Part shown: positions 1-11,750 of the stretch, one piece after another
How positions within the stretch are numbered: position 1 is the stretch's first letter
Layout of the letters: each line of letters opens with the position of its first letter
Assembly: GCA_024509875.1 (NCBI GenBank)
Contig: JAMPIV010004470.1
Coordinates: forward strand, 185,001 to 249,000
Direction: 5' to 3'
Source: Oreohelix idahoensis
Lineage: Eukaryota; Mollusca; Gastropoda; Stylommatophora; Oreohelicidae
Length of the DNA stretch: 64,000 nt
Translations under genes and position numbers: made by a program
The notes under the pieces: model-generated
What the model saw: the letters and a program-made list of their open reading frames with translations, nothing else
Database searches by the model: none
Told to the model about the DNA's origin: nothing

Positions 1-762
1 AAGTATGGCCAGCAGGTTGGCCTGAACATCAGTCTGAAGAAGACAGAGGTCATGACACTAAATGTGGGCAATCCTGAGCCAATAACAGTAAGGAACCAGA
101 AGTTAGAACAGACACATTTACTTACCTAGGATGCATAGTAACACCTGACGGCGGAACAAGCAAAGACATTAACAACAGAATGAATAAAGCGAGAACAGCC
201 TTTGCTATTCTCAACAACATTTGGAAGTCTTCCCAGTACAGCACACACACTAAATTAAGACTATATGAGAGCTGTGTACTTTTTGTGCTTCTCAATGGTG
301 CGGAATGTTGGAGAGTAACAGAGAAGGAAATGTCGAAACTGTCTTCCTTACACACTATCCGCCTAAGGAAACTTCTCCAAATCTTTTGGTCAAACACCTT
401 CAGCAACCAAGAACTACTTATTCTGAGTAACCAGGAGGACATGCATACCATCATAGCTGGCAGACGCTGGAGTTCGTTTTGCCACGTCTTCAGAAAAGAC
501 CCTGATGCAATCACAAGAACAGCTATGCTATGGACCCCTGAGAGAAAGCGAAAGAGAGGCCGACCAATAACAACTTGGTGGAGAACTGTGGAAGCCGAGA
601 TGCAAAGAATGAACCAGAGTTGAGCCATTGTATGAAGGATGACTGCCGACCGAGCAAGGTTGAATCAATTTGTTGCTGCCCTACAAGACGCCACCAGGCG
701 TGATGGCCGCTGACTGCTTTGACAGTTGGCGGTTATGGATCGGAGAAGAAGAAAAAGATGTG
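1..762 (+). mobile_element. LINE family 1, 3' end (RT C-terminal fragment)
   Basis: The 3' part of a non-LTR retrotransposon runs in from before the window. Translation gives the post-palm part of the reverse transcriptase (VGLNISLKKTEVMTLN near the start), then the C-terminal tail with the basic GRP-TTW-RTVEAEMQRMN signature near residues 120-140 of the 180-623 frame. The frame is broken around 125-180 by a stop and a shift, so this copy is dead. It ends in a short GAA-rich microsatellite tail near 745-762. The same 3' end is found as a separate insertion at 18263-18697. I cannot assign a clade. Confidence 0.85.
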
Positions 763-768
763 TGAAAA

Positions 769-868
769 GAGGACAATTTCGACATTTCCTTCTCGATAAC
801 TCTCCAGCATTCCGCATCATAGACAAGCACAGAAAGCACACAGCTCTGATATAATCTTAATTTTGTGT
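769..868 (-). mobile_element. Inverted fragment of LINE family 1
   Basis: About 100 bases match the reverse complement of roughly 250-355 of the adjacent LINE fragment, with about 15 percent mismatches. The fragment starts a few bases after the GAA tail of the first copy and points the opposite way. It has no recognisable LINE end or TSD of its own. It could be a second decayed insertion or a rearranged piece of the same element. Confidence 0.7.
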
Positions 869-990
869 TTAGAGGACTTTTATACCACTAAGGTCACGAC
901 AATAATCATTTTACATTTTAGTATAAATTTAGTTTTTTTTTTACAACCATTGATTAATTATATTCTGAGTTTAAGAATCTCGACGCACTG

Positions 991-1612
991 TTTGTTGCCT
1001 TCAATGCGCCAGGCCATAGTCCATACATTGCTGTTGAAAGGCGTATGGCACCATTATCTCAAGACCTATCGGGACTTATTTTCCACATGATCACTATGGA
1101 TCACGCCTTGATTCCAATAGCAAAATTGTAGGCCAATTTCAAGAAAGCTGGAGAGACACTTGCTGAAGTTTGGAATCAAACAGTCATTGATGGCTATAGT
1201 GTGCATGCCAAGTATGTGGAAACTGAAGCTAGTTTCAATGCAGCTGACCTTCCTGTTTCAAGCCTGGAATGTTGCTGACCATGTTCAGCAGTCACAATAC
1301 TGCCTACAAATTCTCAAGTGCAATACGCTCACATGTTGCGGACAGAGACGCACGAACTACAATGATGAATTTCGCAAATGATTCATTCCATCGCCAATGC
1401 CATTTTACAGAACATGTTCAGGCGTCAGCAGTGCATCATGTGCAGATAGTAGTGATATTTTTTTACAGAATTGCGTTAGATGGTCTTGAACCATATCATA
1501 GATTTACAGTCATGCCATTTGACCTTTACTGCCCCTCAGTGACTGACAAATTCACAAGCATGTATGTAGCTCATGCGGACAATACCTTCCATCACATGCA
1601 GCTGTCATAGTA
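991..1612 (+). pseudogene. Decayed copy of an uncharacterised protein gene
   Basis: Reading through shifts and stops gives a protein-like series: NAPGHSPY..VERRMAPLS near 1000-1055, KKAGETLAEVWNQTVIDGYS near 1145-1200, a segment with SQYCLQILKCN and a Cys-Cys pair near 1295-1345, and MPFDLYCPSV near 1510-1545. I recall a family of uncharacterised invertebrate proteins with this arrangement, with no function I can name. At least one in-frame stop (near 1130) and two frameshifts interrupt it. It has no visible introns, which would suit a processed copy or part of a transposon-encoded protein. The region 1613-1972 shows nothing further. Confidence 0.5.
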
Positions 1613-3990
1613 CACAACTCTGTGCATCAGTTACAATTGATCCAGATGACGATGATGTTGGTGATGCAGGCATTGCACTAAAGCAGCCAGAACAACAAAG
1701 TTCTGACACTAGGGTCGTTATTGTACGCAACCTGATCAAGTGGTTGCAGTCTGAATTCAGTGCTAAAAGAACGTCAAACATTCACATTAATATTGTGGCA
1801 ATTAAGTGTTATCCTTCAGAATATTACTACAGCTTACTTTGTTTTTGTTTCAAAAGTTAAAGACATCCTAGAAATAGTAGAATAATCAATTTCATAAAAC
1901 AATTAATTTAAGATTTAAATTTAAAAAAATTATGCTTTTATGATCAAATTTCTTACTTTGTTTATAAAAAATTGCCAGAATTGTGTGGACGTCTTTTATG
2001 GATGGCCCCTTAGTCAATATGTCTAGCTCTATCGTGTGTTACATGAAATCATCATCATCATCATCGTCAAGGAACAAAGAACCTGCCTCTGTTAATATTA
2101 AATCACGAGAAAGTAAGTTTAGTGTGTTGCCAACCTTCACCAACTCTTCTCATACTTGTTATTGATTCTTTGTTTGTCTCTATGCATATATTATGACTAT
2201 GTTTTGAAGTGAAAATTTCACTTTTGTTTACATCTGTCGTGTAATGAGTATTGGGGCAACTACGACAGTAGTTTTTGCCAACCTATGAGATATAAAGTAG
2301 AAGGTCTCTAGAAATTGGCTCGTTTAAAAAGAATAAAGACCTATTCGACATAGGGACAAAAGATGGGAATGCGAATGCTTTCCACTGGACTGTGTTTTCT
2401 ATTTAATTCTGTAAAGAGTTCTGATTTCCCACGGCCTTAGCTTCTGCCCTTAGATTCCGTAACAGAAAAAAACCCAACCTCATCTGAGTGTAGAAATGCC
2501 CCTATATGTAAATATTTAACACCGACAGCACGAGTGATACATTAAAAACTAGATAATGATCCAACTTTTATTGGGTTTATTAATTAAATATCTACACATA
2601 TAGGGTTAGTAATGGTTAGAACGTGATGATGGTAAAAGACGATTCACACCAAACATACAGATGAGATAATAATATTGTAGTTAATAAAGTAGTGTTTAAT
2701 TAAGAATGAGCTTGTGTAAAGCAAAATGACGATGTGATATGATACGTGTTAACAAAATGGTGAGTAATGTACAAAGCCCATGTGTCTCTAAATGCTTCTA
2801 CCAGATAGGATGATTCATATGTACGCATAGAATATCCCAAGTTGTTATAAGTTATGTCAAGTGGGGTCTCTCTAAGTCGAGGACGTTCTGATGAAAACTG
2901 TTGTCTAATATCTGGAGAATACTGGCCTGACTGGATATCTTAACGAAATGGTCTTGATATGTAGACCCATTATCTTGAGTATGTAACCATGATTCATAAA
3001 ATATACTTTGGATTCTGCTTCATAGAATGCGCTTAAGAGTTTGTTGCACTTTGTATAAATATGAGATTCTACTTGAGCTCTTCAGCTTGACTTCAGACAT
3101 TACGCTTCAGGTGGAGCTGAACTTGATATGAGTAATCAACTGTGAGCTTTAGCTTGACTCCTGTAGTAAGCTTTCGAGTGATTTATTGAAATTGTTCGCA
3201 TGTGATGTATGTTGACGAAAAATGCTGCGTCCTCTGTCTGTATCGTGGGCGAGAAATATTCCTTTTTTTATTGAGGAACGAAGAATGTCCGACGGCGAAT
3301 TCTGCAAACCAAATGTCCATTTTGATAACTTGTTTCTAGTTAGACGTCAGACACGTAGCGTGTAGACTCAGACTTCTGATGGACTGAAGACACACAACAG
3401 TCTTCGTATGTTTTCACACTTAATATATACTGGGTGACTTTCATTTATTCTACATCTCTCTCTTGATCTTTATGAGTTCGATTCTAATGATGTTAAATAT
3501 ATTGTGCATGAGAGTGTGGGCGTATGGAAGACTATGATGCTGATTTAACAAGCTAGAGGAAGGAGACGTATCAACTTTTAATTACTTCCTATCTGCCTAT
3601 CATCTTAGAGGAAAATCTTCTGATTGTATTTAGTTATTTACTAGAAGAATTAATGGAAAAAACTAGTTTTCGCATATTTAGCTAGACGGCTAAGAAAAAT
3701 AGCTAAAGAATAAGAAAACAGTATTAATAATCTGTATAAGATCTACTAACCTACTTTTCCCTTCGCAAAATCTTTTAAGAACACAATACACACATATATG
3801 AAATATTTATCCACACAGAATTAATTGCAGGCTATGCGTTAGGAAATTTTCTTTACGCCACAATGATGAAAAACTGGACTCCTCACTCTAGCGAGCTGCG
3901 CGGTATATTATATCTCAAAAGTCAAATGTGGGTCCCTTGGACCGGTGACGTACAACTCTGCCCATAAAGCCAATAGCTAAGAGACCCTCT

Positions 3991-4340
3991 CACCCGTGTG
4001 TTACCGGGTCCCGAAAGGGTATGACAAGGTTACCAACGTGGAACTGATGACAAGAACTAGACAAGTGCCAATTGAACAAGAGATGCGAAGAAGACGATGG
4101 CGATGGATAGGACACACACTGAGGAAACCTGTTAATAGCATTACAAGGCAGTCCTTGTTCTGGAACCCCCGGGGCATAAGAGGCAGATGTAGACCAAGAA
4201 GCACGTGGAGAAGAGAGCTGGAAACAGAGGTGAAAATGATGAGAACTGTGAAAAGAACTTGAGATGATAGCACGTGACAGGAGGACTTCGCATGTGTTTG
4301 TCGAAGGCCTATGCTCCTTTGGGAGTGGAGAGTTATGTAA
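3991..4340 (+). mobile_element. LINE family 2, 3' end fragment (copy A)
   Basis: It encodes the C-terminal tail of a LINE reverse transcriptase: YDKVTNVEL, then RRRRWRWIGHTLRKP and a W-N-P-x-G repeat-like basic tail. It matches the end of the longer LINE at 49724-51670. A 9-bp TSD (agaccctct) lies at 3982-3990 and 4341-4349. The homologous fragment in copy B (20534-20777) has the same TSD, so this insertion is older than the duplication. Confidence 0.85.
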
Positions 4341-5633
4341 AGACCCTCTGGTCACTTATTCCCAGAATCTTTCTTGTCCCTTGTCAGCCCAAAAGTGGGT
4401 GGGGCTGTTCGCGACCAACTTTCGTTGCCGGACTTGCCTGACAGACAAGTGTTGAGATTATTGGCTGGCCAATGCAAAGGTGTTTCGCGCCTTCCAACTG
4501 TCATATCACTCTCTGGTTGTCTATTTCTCCGCGTGTTGGCGGTGGCCTTTGGTACATCGGTCCATTGTCGGCAGCACGCTAACAAGTCCCTCTTTGGCGC
4601 CGCCTATTGTATTACATGATGGTTGGTTTAAACAGCATGAGAAGCCAAGCTGGGCGTCTCCCTGCTCCATTGTTCCAATGTGGTGTCCCGTCGCTGGTAT
4701 GGATAGCGACCGAGCAATACAAAGACTAAGCTTTTGTGTCAGCAGCGTTTGCTTCAAAGTTAACAATAGCCCACAGAAATTGTACCATGCCCAGATGTCT
4801 GATTTTGATGAAACCAGATGAGATTTGCCAGATTTATCACGAGGCAATGTGGACTTCTAAAGATGATGCCAGGTATGGGAACTCAATCAAAAGACTTTAT
4901 TTTACCACCGATGAAAGAACAAATGTAGTTCTAGATACTGGTCGCGAGTAATACAAAACGATGAAATAGCAAATATGGGCTTGAAAGAGCACAAATGTGG
5001 GAGAAAATAAAATAAGAGAGATGTAAGAAAAGATAGAACGATAAGGCATTGGCGCTCGTTTATCACAACATCTGCTTTCTTATTTTTGTCCTTATCTTAT
5101 GATAGTTTGTTAGTCGCGCTATCTTATCCCAAGACTTTTCAAATCTAATTTCTTGCGATATTTATCTAGTACCAGTAGTTTTCTGTATTTGTTTTGGCTT
5201 CTGGTTGTTGAAAAATGTGATACACTTTTGATTTTGTAACTGTAATTTTGAACTAATACTATAAGCAATTTCACAAAAGAACAAATAAATAGATATACAG
5301 ATTTTTAAACAAATACAGATGCAGATATATATCGTGATAGATACACACAGAAAACAAGAATCTATGTCACAAACAAAGAAAGCGATGAGTCACAACTTGA
5401 AGCATAACATACACATACTCTCACATTGAAAGAAATATCATGTCAAAGTCATAGACATATTAATAGTTAGTTTTTTTCATCTGCATTTTCTGCAAGTAAA
5501 GAGATATTTCCTTCCTGCAATATGAAAGTAACATAAAAAAATGACATACCTAATTTACACAACAATGGCGCGTGTTGTCTAATATAATTCTGCCTAAATC
5601 TACAAACATTAATGTTTTTACTGATGCATTAAT

Positions 5634-6008
5634 TTAAACTGTTCTGACCTTCATCTCGGTAAAAGTCGAATAATAATATCTAGAACCGGGTCGCCAGACC
5701 ATACCGTTTAAGTTCTGAACTGACCACAAACCGTTCAAGTTTGAATGGTAACAATTATCGTACCACCAAGCTCCATGAAAATGACTGGCACAGTTGAAAT
5801 TGTAGATATTTATAGCTCTATCATTGTCTCGGTCATACGTTGAAAAAGAGAATCCATTGTGGTACGTTAATCCGTCCCCTGCTGTTCCATCATACTTCCC
5901 CACGTTAATTCGGTAATTCGACTGCTCGTCATAGATCTTGAAGTTTGAGTAGTGAGCAAAACGTTGTTTACTTCCGAATTTCATGTCAATTCTGAGATCA
6001 GTATAACC
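5634..6008 (-). CDS. FReD C-terminal exon, FREP-like (copy A)
   Basis: A 375-bp terminal exon encodes 124 residues and a stop. A splice acceptor (tttatttcag on the minus strand) lies just upstream at 6009-6018, and the exon begins in phase 0 with GYTDLRIDMKFG. It carries hallmarks of the fibrinogen C-terminal fold: SFSTYDRDNDRAI (calcium loop with D-x-D-N-D), NCASHFHGAWWYDNC (disulfide loop, GAWWY) and SNLNG. FReD proteins of snails are secreted lectin-like immune or adhesion proteins; binding specificity cannot be read here. Upstream exons are absent next to it. The junction phase fits the exon at 52328-52447, but linkage over 46 kb is not shown. An orphan exon is an alternative. The frame is intact. 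Confidence 0.85.
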   Translation of the reverse strand, partial: GYTDLRIDMKFGSKQRFAHYSNFKIYDEQSNYRINVGKYDGTAGDGLTYHNGFSFSTYDRDNDRAINIYNFNCASHFHGAWWYDNCYHSNLNGLWSVQNLNGMVWRPGSRYYYSTFTEMKVRTV

Positions 6009-6085
6009 CTGAAATAAAGAAATCGCGAATTGTACAACGTATATATATATATATATGTTTTTTCCTTTTAAATCACATAAGTTAC

Positions 6086-6540
6086 GTACTTACTTAGTCG
6101 TTCCCCTTCTACCGTGAGGTGTAGAGGTTTGAAAGAGAGAGAGAGCGCCAGACTATCCTATCGGCTGTCTTCCTCCTGGCCTGGTTCCATTCTAGTCCTC
6201 GGTCCTTCAAAGATTGTCTAATGTTATCCTCTCAGCGGACTCTGGGTCGTCCTGGGGGTCTGGATCCCTGGCTCTTTGTTTCCCATGCTTGTCGTAGTAG
6301 CCGATCTTCTCCCATTCTGCAGACATGGCCAAACAATCCTAGTTGGGAACTTTCTACTTGGGTCTGCAAAGTGTGCGGGGGGGGGGGGGGGGGTGTTAGG
6401 CCTTGACGTATCGTCTTTTAGCGGACCATGTCTCTTCCTATTACTTTAACCACCTTTCTCAGATATCTCATTTCTGAGGTTTGGATCTGGCTTTTGTGGG
6501 TTGTAGTCATTGCCTATGACTCGCATCCATATGTCAAGAC
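6086..6540 (-). mobile_element. LINE family 3, 3' end insertion (copy A)
   Basis: This 455-bp insertion is flanked by perfect 13-bp TSDs (tcacataagttac) at 6073-6085 and 6541-6553. On the minus strand it matches the 3' end of the LINE that finishes at about 31345, including the terminal gaacgactaagtaag. The tail is a short TAAG-type microsatellite. A run of 17 G at 6377-6393 lies inside it and is greatly expanded in copy B. Confidence 0.9.
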
Positions 6541-6822
6541 TCACATAAGTTACAATTAATATAATGTTTTATTTATCGTTATTTTCAACATGGTTTATTG
6601 CAACATTATTCCAATGTTCCTTTATATACAAAATTGTACAGGCGTGCGTTTAATATTTTCTGGAGGTTAATTTCAAAATGTATTTTTTTCCCGAGATCGT
6701 CTGCAGCAGTAGAACTACTAGTTAGGCAAGCGAATGGATCTGCAAAGTTTGGTGAGCATTGATTTTCTAAATATGTTTTCCTCGTTGTGTCGAGTCACGC
6801 AGTTATGTCCTGGCCTGTTTAT

Positions 6823-6919
6823 TCCTCACCCCTATTTCGCCGATGGTCAAGAAAATATGGGCCAAACCCCGCATTCCCAATATGCCTCAATGGGCGTGTA
6901 ACGGGATCCTTTACCTTTA
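6823..6919 (+). mobile_element. SINE family 1, 5'-truncated (copy A)
   Basis: About 97 bp match the 3' half of the tRNA-derived SINE at 36572-36848 (gtcaagataatatgggcc, then cctcaatgggcgtgtaacgg and a TTTACC tail). A 9-bp TSD (cctgtttat) flanks it at 6814-6822 and 6920-6928. The tRNA-like head is absent. The same insertion is present in copy B at 23611-23707. Confidence 0.85.
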
Positions 6920-7243
6920 CCTGTTTATAAACTACTCCTAATATAAAATATCGTGTGACTGTGCTGAACTGTATTTTTCAAATGAAAAATTTTGACTCAT
7001 TGTGACGAGGCACGACCACTTCTACGTAGACACGCGGTCCCATCGGTTATATTAGAACATATATCCTATTAGAGAACAACACTGCAGTAGATGAGTCATC
7101 AAGATAAAGAATGTTGGAATTTGGCCCCTTCATCTTGCACAGGTACCACAGGCCAATCACCTGTTTGTCCTAAAAACCAGATTAAGCGAAACATACGAGA
7201 GAAAACCGGACTGACTCTAAAGGCGACGAACTGGAACGGACTA

Positions 7244-8412
7244 CGACTTACGGGACATGGAACACAAGAAGTATGAATGGGAAGGAAGAGGAGCTGGTAC
7301 AAGAGATGAGGAAATCCAAATTCGAAATCCTGGCTTTAACAGAAACAAAGAAAAAAGGACAAGGAGTTACGGATCTCGATGGCGACACGCTTCTCTACAG
7401 TGGTGTCCCCACATCTGAAAGAGCTAAAGCTGGCGTGGGTTTTATTGTGACCAAAAACCAAATGGATAGTATCAATAGATGGAACTGTCTCGGAACGCGT
7501 TATGGTCCTAAAACTAAAAGAAGGAGAAACCATAGTCAAACTTGTCATTGTGTATGGGCCAAATGAAGATGAGCGAGCACAGGTCAAGGAGGAATTCTTC
7601 GAGCTGCTTCAAAAGACAGTGAACAACTGCCTGGATACAATTATCTTGCTCGAAGATTTCAATGCCAGAGTCTGAAATGATCATGCTAGATGAGGAGGAG
7701 TTATCGGTTGATATCGAAGAAATACTCCTAATGACAATGGAAACCGACTCCTTAGATTCTGCAATGAGCAGAATCTGATCATTACAAACACAAAGTGCAT
7801 ACATGTATACAGTAGGTGTGAACCAACAAAGAATGAGAAGTCAGTGATCGACTATGCCATAGTTAGGAAGAGCTCATTCAAGTATGTCCGGGATGCTAGA
7901 GAGTGGAGGGGGCCAGAGATTGGAAGTAACCGCTACTTGTTAACAATTAAAAGAACGACTGAAAGAGTTACTTGGCCTAGGAACTGCCTAACATCACGCA
8001 AGAAGCTAAGTAAACGAAAAGGAGAAATGAGCATTAAGACCTACAAGCTGAGAGAGCCATAAGTCAAGACCAGATATCAGGGGTTTATTGCTACAGCAGT
8101 GAGAAAGACGGAACAACAACCTCATGACCTGAAAACATTCTCGCTGAATTTCAAGGATATCATAAAGACAGAAGCTGCAGAAGCATATGGTAAAGTTCGA
8201 CTTGGGAACAAGAGAAAGAGTGCACCTTGATGGACAGATGAGGTTAAAGAGAACATAAGAGAGAACAAATTGGCATGGAAACAATACAAAGGAGCTAAAA
8301 CACAGAAGGAACAACAGAGAAATATAGAGAATATATGATACTCAGAACAGAAGCAAAGAACGATGTGCAAGCAGCAAAACAGTGGTCCAAGGAAGTATTT
8401 AGAGAAAAGCTA
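7244..8412 (+). mobile_element. LINE family 3, endonuclease part (copy A), dead
   Basis: The N-terminal part of an APE-type endonuclease is readable: TWNTRSMNGKEEEL, FEILALTETKKKGQGV and AGVGFIVTKNQ, a type often annotated in invertebrates as craniofacial development protein 2-like. Later pieces include VIDYAIV near 7850. Frameshifts and stops follow, several shared with copy B at 24031-25646, so the element was already dead when the duplication occurred. It is cut off at about 8412 where gypsy gag sequence begins. 6929-7243 has no recognisable coding signal and may be the 5' leader. Confidence 0.85.
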
Positions 8413-9143
8413 GAAAACTTTCTGCTTATGATGTATACTCTAAACTGGAAAGCAGCCAACAAGACAACTACGACGTGTTGAAGAAAGCTTTACTTGAGCG
8501 CTTTGAAATGAACGCGCACATATTTTTGCAACTGTTCCGTGACAGCAGAAAAGAGAGCTCTGAAACTTTTCAGCAGTTCTCGTCTCATCTAAAGAGATAC
8601 TTGACAAAGTGTCTGGAGCTGTCACTGCTCGCCTCTACCTATGAATGTCTTGAGGAGTTCGTTGCATGCGAATAGATAAAGAACGCGCTGTCGAGTGACA
8701 CCCGTAGCTTTCTAGCTGAGCAGGGTGCAGAAAAGCTTGGAGACATTTTAGAAAAGTCTTAGCGATATCATAAGGCGCTGGCCGAACTGCCGGCCACAAA
8801 ACATAAACCGACAGAAGAGCCTTTTCGAAAGAATAATCTAGACCAGTCTTCTCATGCTTCTCACCAAAATAACCACAGAGAAACTGGACCCCAGAACCCC
8901 GCTCCTGAAAAATCTAAGTTCTACAAAAACAAGTACCCCACCAACAACAAACAGTCTGATCAACCAAACCGTCCTACATGGCAGCGCGGCCAGAAAGGAC
9001 AATGTGACAAATGGAAAACCCCTGCGCACGGGACATATTGTCAGAGTGAGCACACCGAGACTAAACGCATCGGATGCTTGCTAACAGTCTCGCAAGGTGG
9101 AATTAATGTCAGTGACTCTCAACCTGAGGGAGAGACCCTCAAC
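8413..9143 (+). mobile_element. Ty3/gypsy element, truncated gag region
   Basis: The translated sequence resembles the gag of gypsy-type elements with a SCAN-like helical domain: ALLERFEMNAHIF, ETFQQFSSHLKRYL and LEEFVACEQIKNAL, with a basic, Asn- and Pro-rich region behind (about 8840-9060). The cysteine and histidine residues near 9000-9060 look like a decayed zinc-knuckle region. The 5' end is missing: the gag abuts LINE sequence with no LTR visible. Stop codons, for example near 8673 and 8761, break the frame. It continues after the solo LTR at 11751. Confidence 0.75.
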
Positions 9144-11745
9144 TGTCGTAGATTTTCGATAGGAGAATTAAGACTAGGTTTGGTCCCTTCTGAATAGGTT
9201 TGAATAGGTGATAGACTCAGTGAGAGTTTGTGAAAGGTAATAGAATTTCCCCACACGTGAGATGATAGATTTTGATATAGTGGCTGTCTCTGAAAGCGAA
9301 AAAAATTCTTCTCTCTCTCACCTATCTTCTACAACAGTTGTTACAGCGTCAGACAGACTACACCAATATACATATTACGTATATTTCTATCACTCACAGG
9401 CACGCACATACACGTGACGACAGGTAAACACACAGACGTGGGAAAACTATAACAATGATATATATATTATCTAGAACGAGCTGACCAAACACGATTATTA
9501 AGTTCAAGAGCGATTTTAATATCAGGAAAAATCGGCTCACAACATCAAAGAAAGTACATCAAGGAAAATACATATACACATAGTCATAAAAATTCAAGGA
9601 AATGTTGCAAGGATGATAGCCCCGTTATAGTGTTAACTCTAGGTTTAGCCCGGCCCCGTTAAGAGAACAGATGATGGCGCCCGAGTCACAGATACATAGG
9701 GTTTTGAGTCTAAGAGTTTTCTTTGTTTTATCTCGTAATTATATGCACAGAGTTTGAAAAAAATCTGATTTAACCTAAGACAAAACCACAAGAACTCTAG
9801 CCTTAGCAACAAATTATGCAGATTGAAAAAAACACATAGGACAGCAACAGGGTGTCAAAGATATAATAGTGAAAATATCACTCAAACCAGCGTACACTCA
9901 TTCATTCCGCCATGGCCTCTCATACAGGTACTCACGACTTTGCTCGCTGCCTCTTGGAAAACAATGATTTTAGATTTTCACACAGACTAAAAAAAAATGC
10001 AGTCTTCTGCCAAGAAGTCCCCAGTTCCAAAAGACGTATTTAACTCGGAGTCTCCGGGAACGACTACTTGGGTGTGCAAATTTGTTCAAATGTCTGATTA
10101 AGTCACCTAAAATTATTCCAGGCGCGGGAGTTAGCAGAGCACAGTGTCAATAGCGTAGGTTTCTAGAAATGATGAATGTCAGGTCGGTGCCTTCCCTCAG
10201 TATAGGATTCACTTTAGTCACACCACAGATTTGTCCACAAAAAAAAAATATATATATAGTCGGGAAATGTTAGTTAATACTAGAAGTATTTCGCGCCACC
10301 AGGCAGAAAAATTACGTAGAGTTTTTTTCTAGAAGAAATTAAGATCTGGTTCCAAGGTCCAGTATTTATCATTACAGTCTTTGAAAACCCGTTATTGGGA
10401 TACAGTATTTATGGCTAACTCGGGTTGCATATGCACTGTTAGTCCAGTGGTACTTAAGAAACCCACGTGGTTCAAAATAAGGACTGTCTATTTCTTCACA
10501 AGTATGGAAACTACTACTAGGTGCTGGTAAAGTTAGAGTCACCCCAAAACTTTCACTGTGTGGAGGAAAAATAACACATATAATATAATAAACAGAATCT
10601 GTACTGGTTATAACTTACATTTAAACTTGCAAGCAGAGAGCTTTGCTTATCATTTAAACTTCCCGTGACGTAAGTTATATTTAAAAATCAGCAATCCTCA
10701 TGAATTAGGAACACGTGCGTATTCCGTCACCATTCATGAGGCTCGATTCTAGAGTTTATACGTTAGTTTAGAAAAATACACTCGACTGAGTAATAGCGGT
10801 TAAATTAAATTCATAAATAGCTACAATTGCCGTTATAAGCTAGAAATTTAATTTTATTCTGCTTTCCACTGAATGCTTCCCTAGAAAATATAATAGCCTA
10901 CCACTTTATTTCTCTTCTGCGCTAAAGAAATAGATTAAAATGAATTAAGCGATTAAACACTTTAACACTCACAACATCTATATATCTATCATATTAATTA
11001 CCTCAACCACAGAATTACAGGTAGTCGCACAACTTAAGAATAAAATTGCTGAAAATATTTCTGGAAGTCTAGAAGTTCGACAAATTGCCGAAACAAACTG
11101 AGATCTTCGCTAACAGCTATTCTGTTTACGAGCAACCTATCTACTGTGAGTCTATGAGCGAGAATGAAATTAAAGTTTCAAACTTGGCCAATATCTTAAA
11201 ATCAGACAAAGGGCCTAAACTTATTTCGCCAAGCGAAATTATCTCCCCTGTCCGTATAACACCTTCGTCCGCTTATCGCGTGACGTAACAGCCATCAGTG
11301 GCCGAGGGCTTGCATGAGTTGCAAATCTCAGACCACCGTCTGCAGTGCGGAGTGGATTTTCACGCTAAGCCGGGTTTTTCCTGACGAAAAACCTCATGCG
11401 TTTACTGAAATGCAGACTCTCTGTCTACTTTCCATGTCCCTCGGGTGAATTTTCACGCCCCAGGCCAGAGACCCTCAGACGAATGTCTAGCGAATGCTGT
11501 AAATTCACGCCTATCATCCGACCAGCGCGACTGACATGTACGCAATACCACCCAGGTGCGATTCTCAGTTTTAGGGAAAGGAAAACAGGTAAAGTTTGCG
11601 AATTATATGAAAATAATATTCGCAAAACGAATGGATGAAATATATACAGGAAAAATGAAATACAGAGATAAATAAAAGAGAGAAATCGGGTGAAAGAATA
11701 GGAAGAAGATGTAGGAAATTAAATGAATATAAACCCTACGTGACA
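9144..11745 (+). mobile_element. Solo LTR, long-LTR family, 2602 bp
   Basis: The element begins TGTCGTAG and ends GTGACA, and is flanked by a perfect 5-bp TSD, tcaac at 9139-9143 and 11746-11750. Removing it rejoins the gypsy gag and protease regions. There is no coding sequence; short frames at 11085-11638 look like chance. It is alignable in blocks with 25652-29375 and, inverted, with about 13640-16106. The orientation is set by the direct match to 25652-29375. The internal region this LTR belongs to is not in the window. Confidence 0.85.
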
Positions 11746-11750
11746 TCAAC

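Larger units (their letters stand above)
1973..8412. repeat. Segmental duplication, copy A
   Basis: This stretch aligns along almost its whole length with 18036-25205 on the same strand, at roughly 93-95 percent identity by eye. Shared landmarks in order are: the left edge near tgccagaa, a noncoding block, a LINE family 2 fragment, a FReD exon, a LINE family 3 end, a truncated SINE and the LINE family 3 endonuclease region. The left edge is clear. On the right, homology stops at about 8412, where copy A meets a gypsy fragment. The blocks 1973-3981, 4350-5633 and 6554-6813 hold no gene I can support. Short open frames near 4736-4951 exist in both copies but match nothing I know. Confidence 0.9.

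Noticed and set aside
4736..4951. Short open frame present in both duplication copies
   Set aside because: It has no recognisable domain, and an opposite-strand frame is equally open in both copies; conservation follows from recent duplication.
9673..9688. Primer-binding-site-like tggcgcccgagtcac
   Set aside because: It lies in the middle of a sequence bounded by LTR-type ends and a TSD, and the homologous place in 25652-29375 does not keep it.
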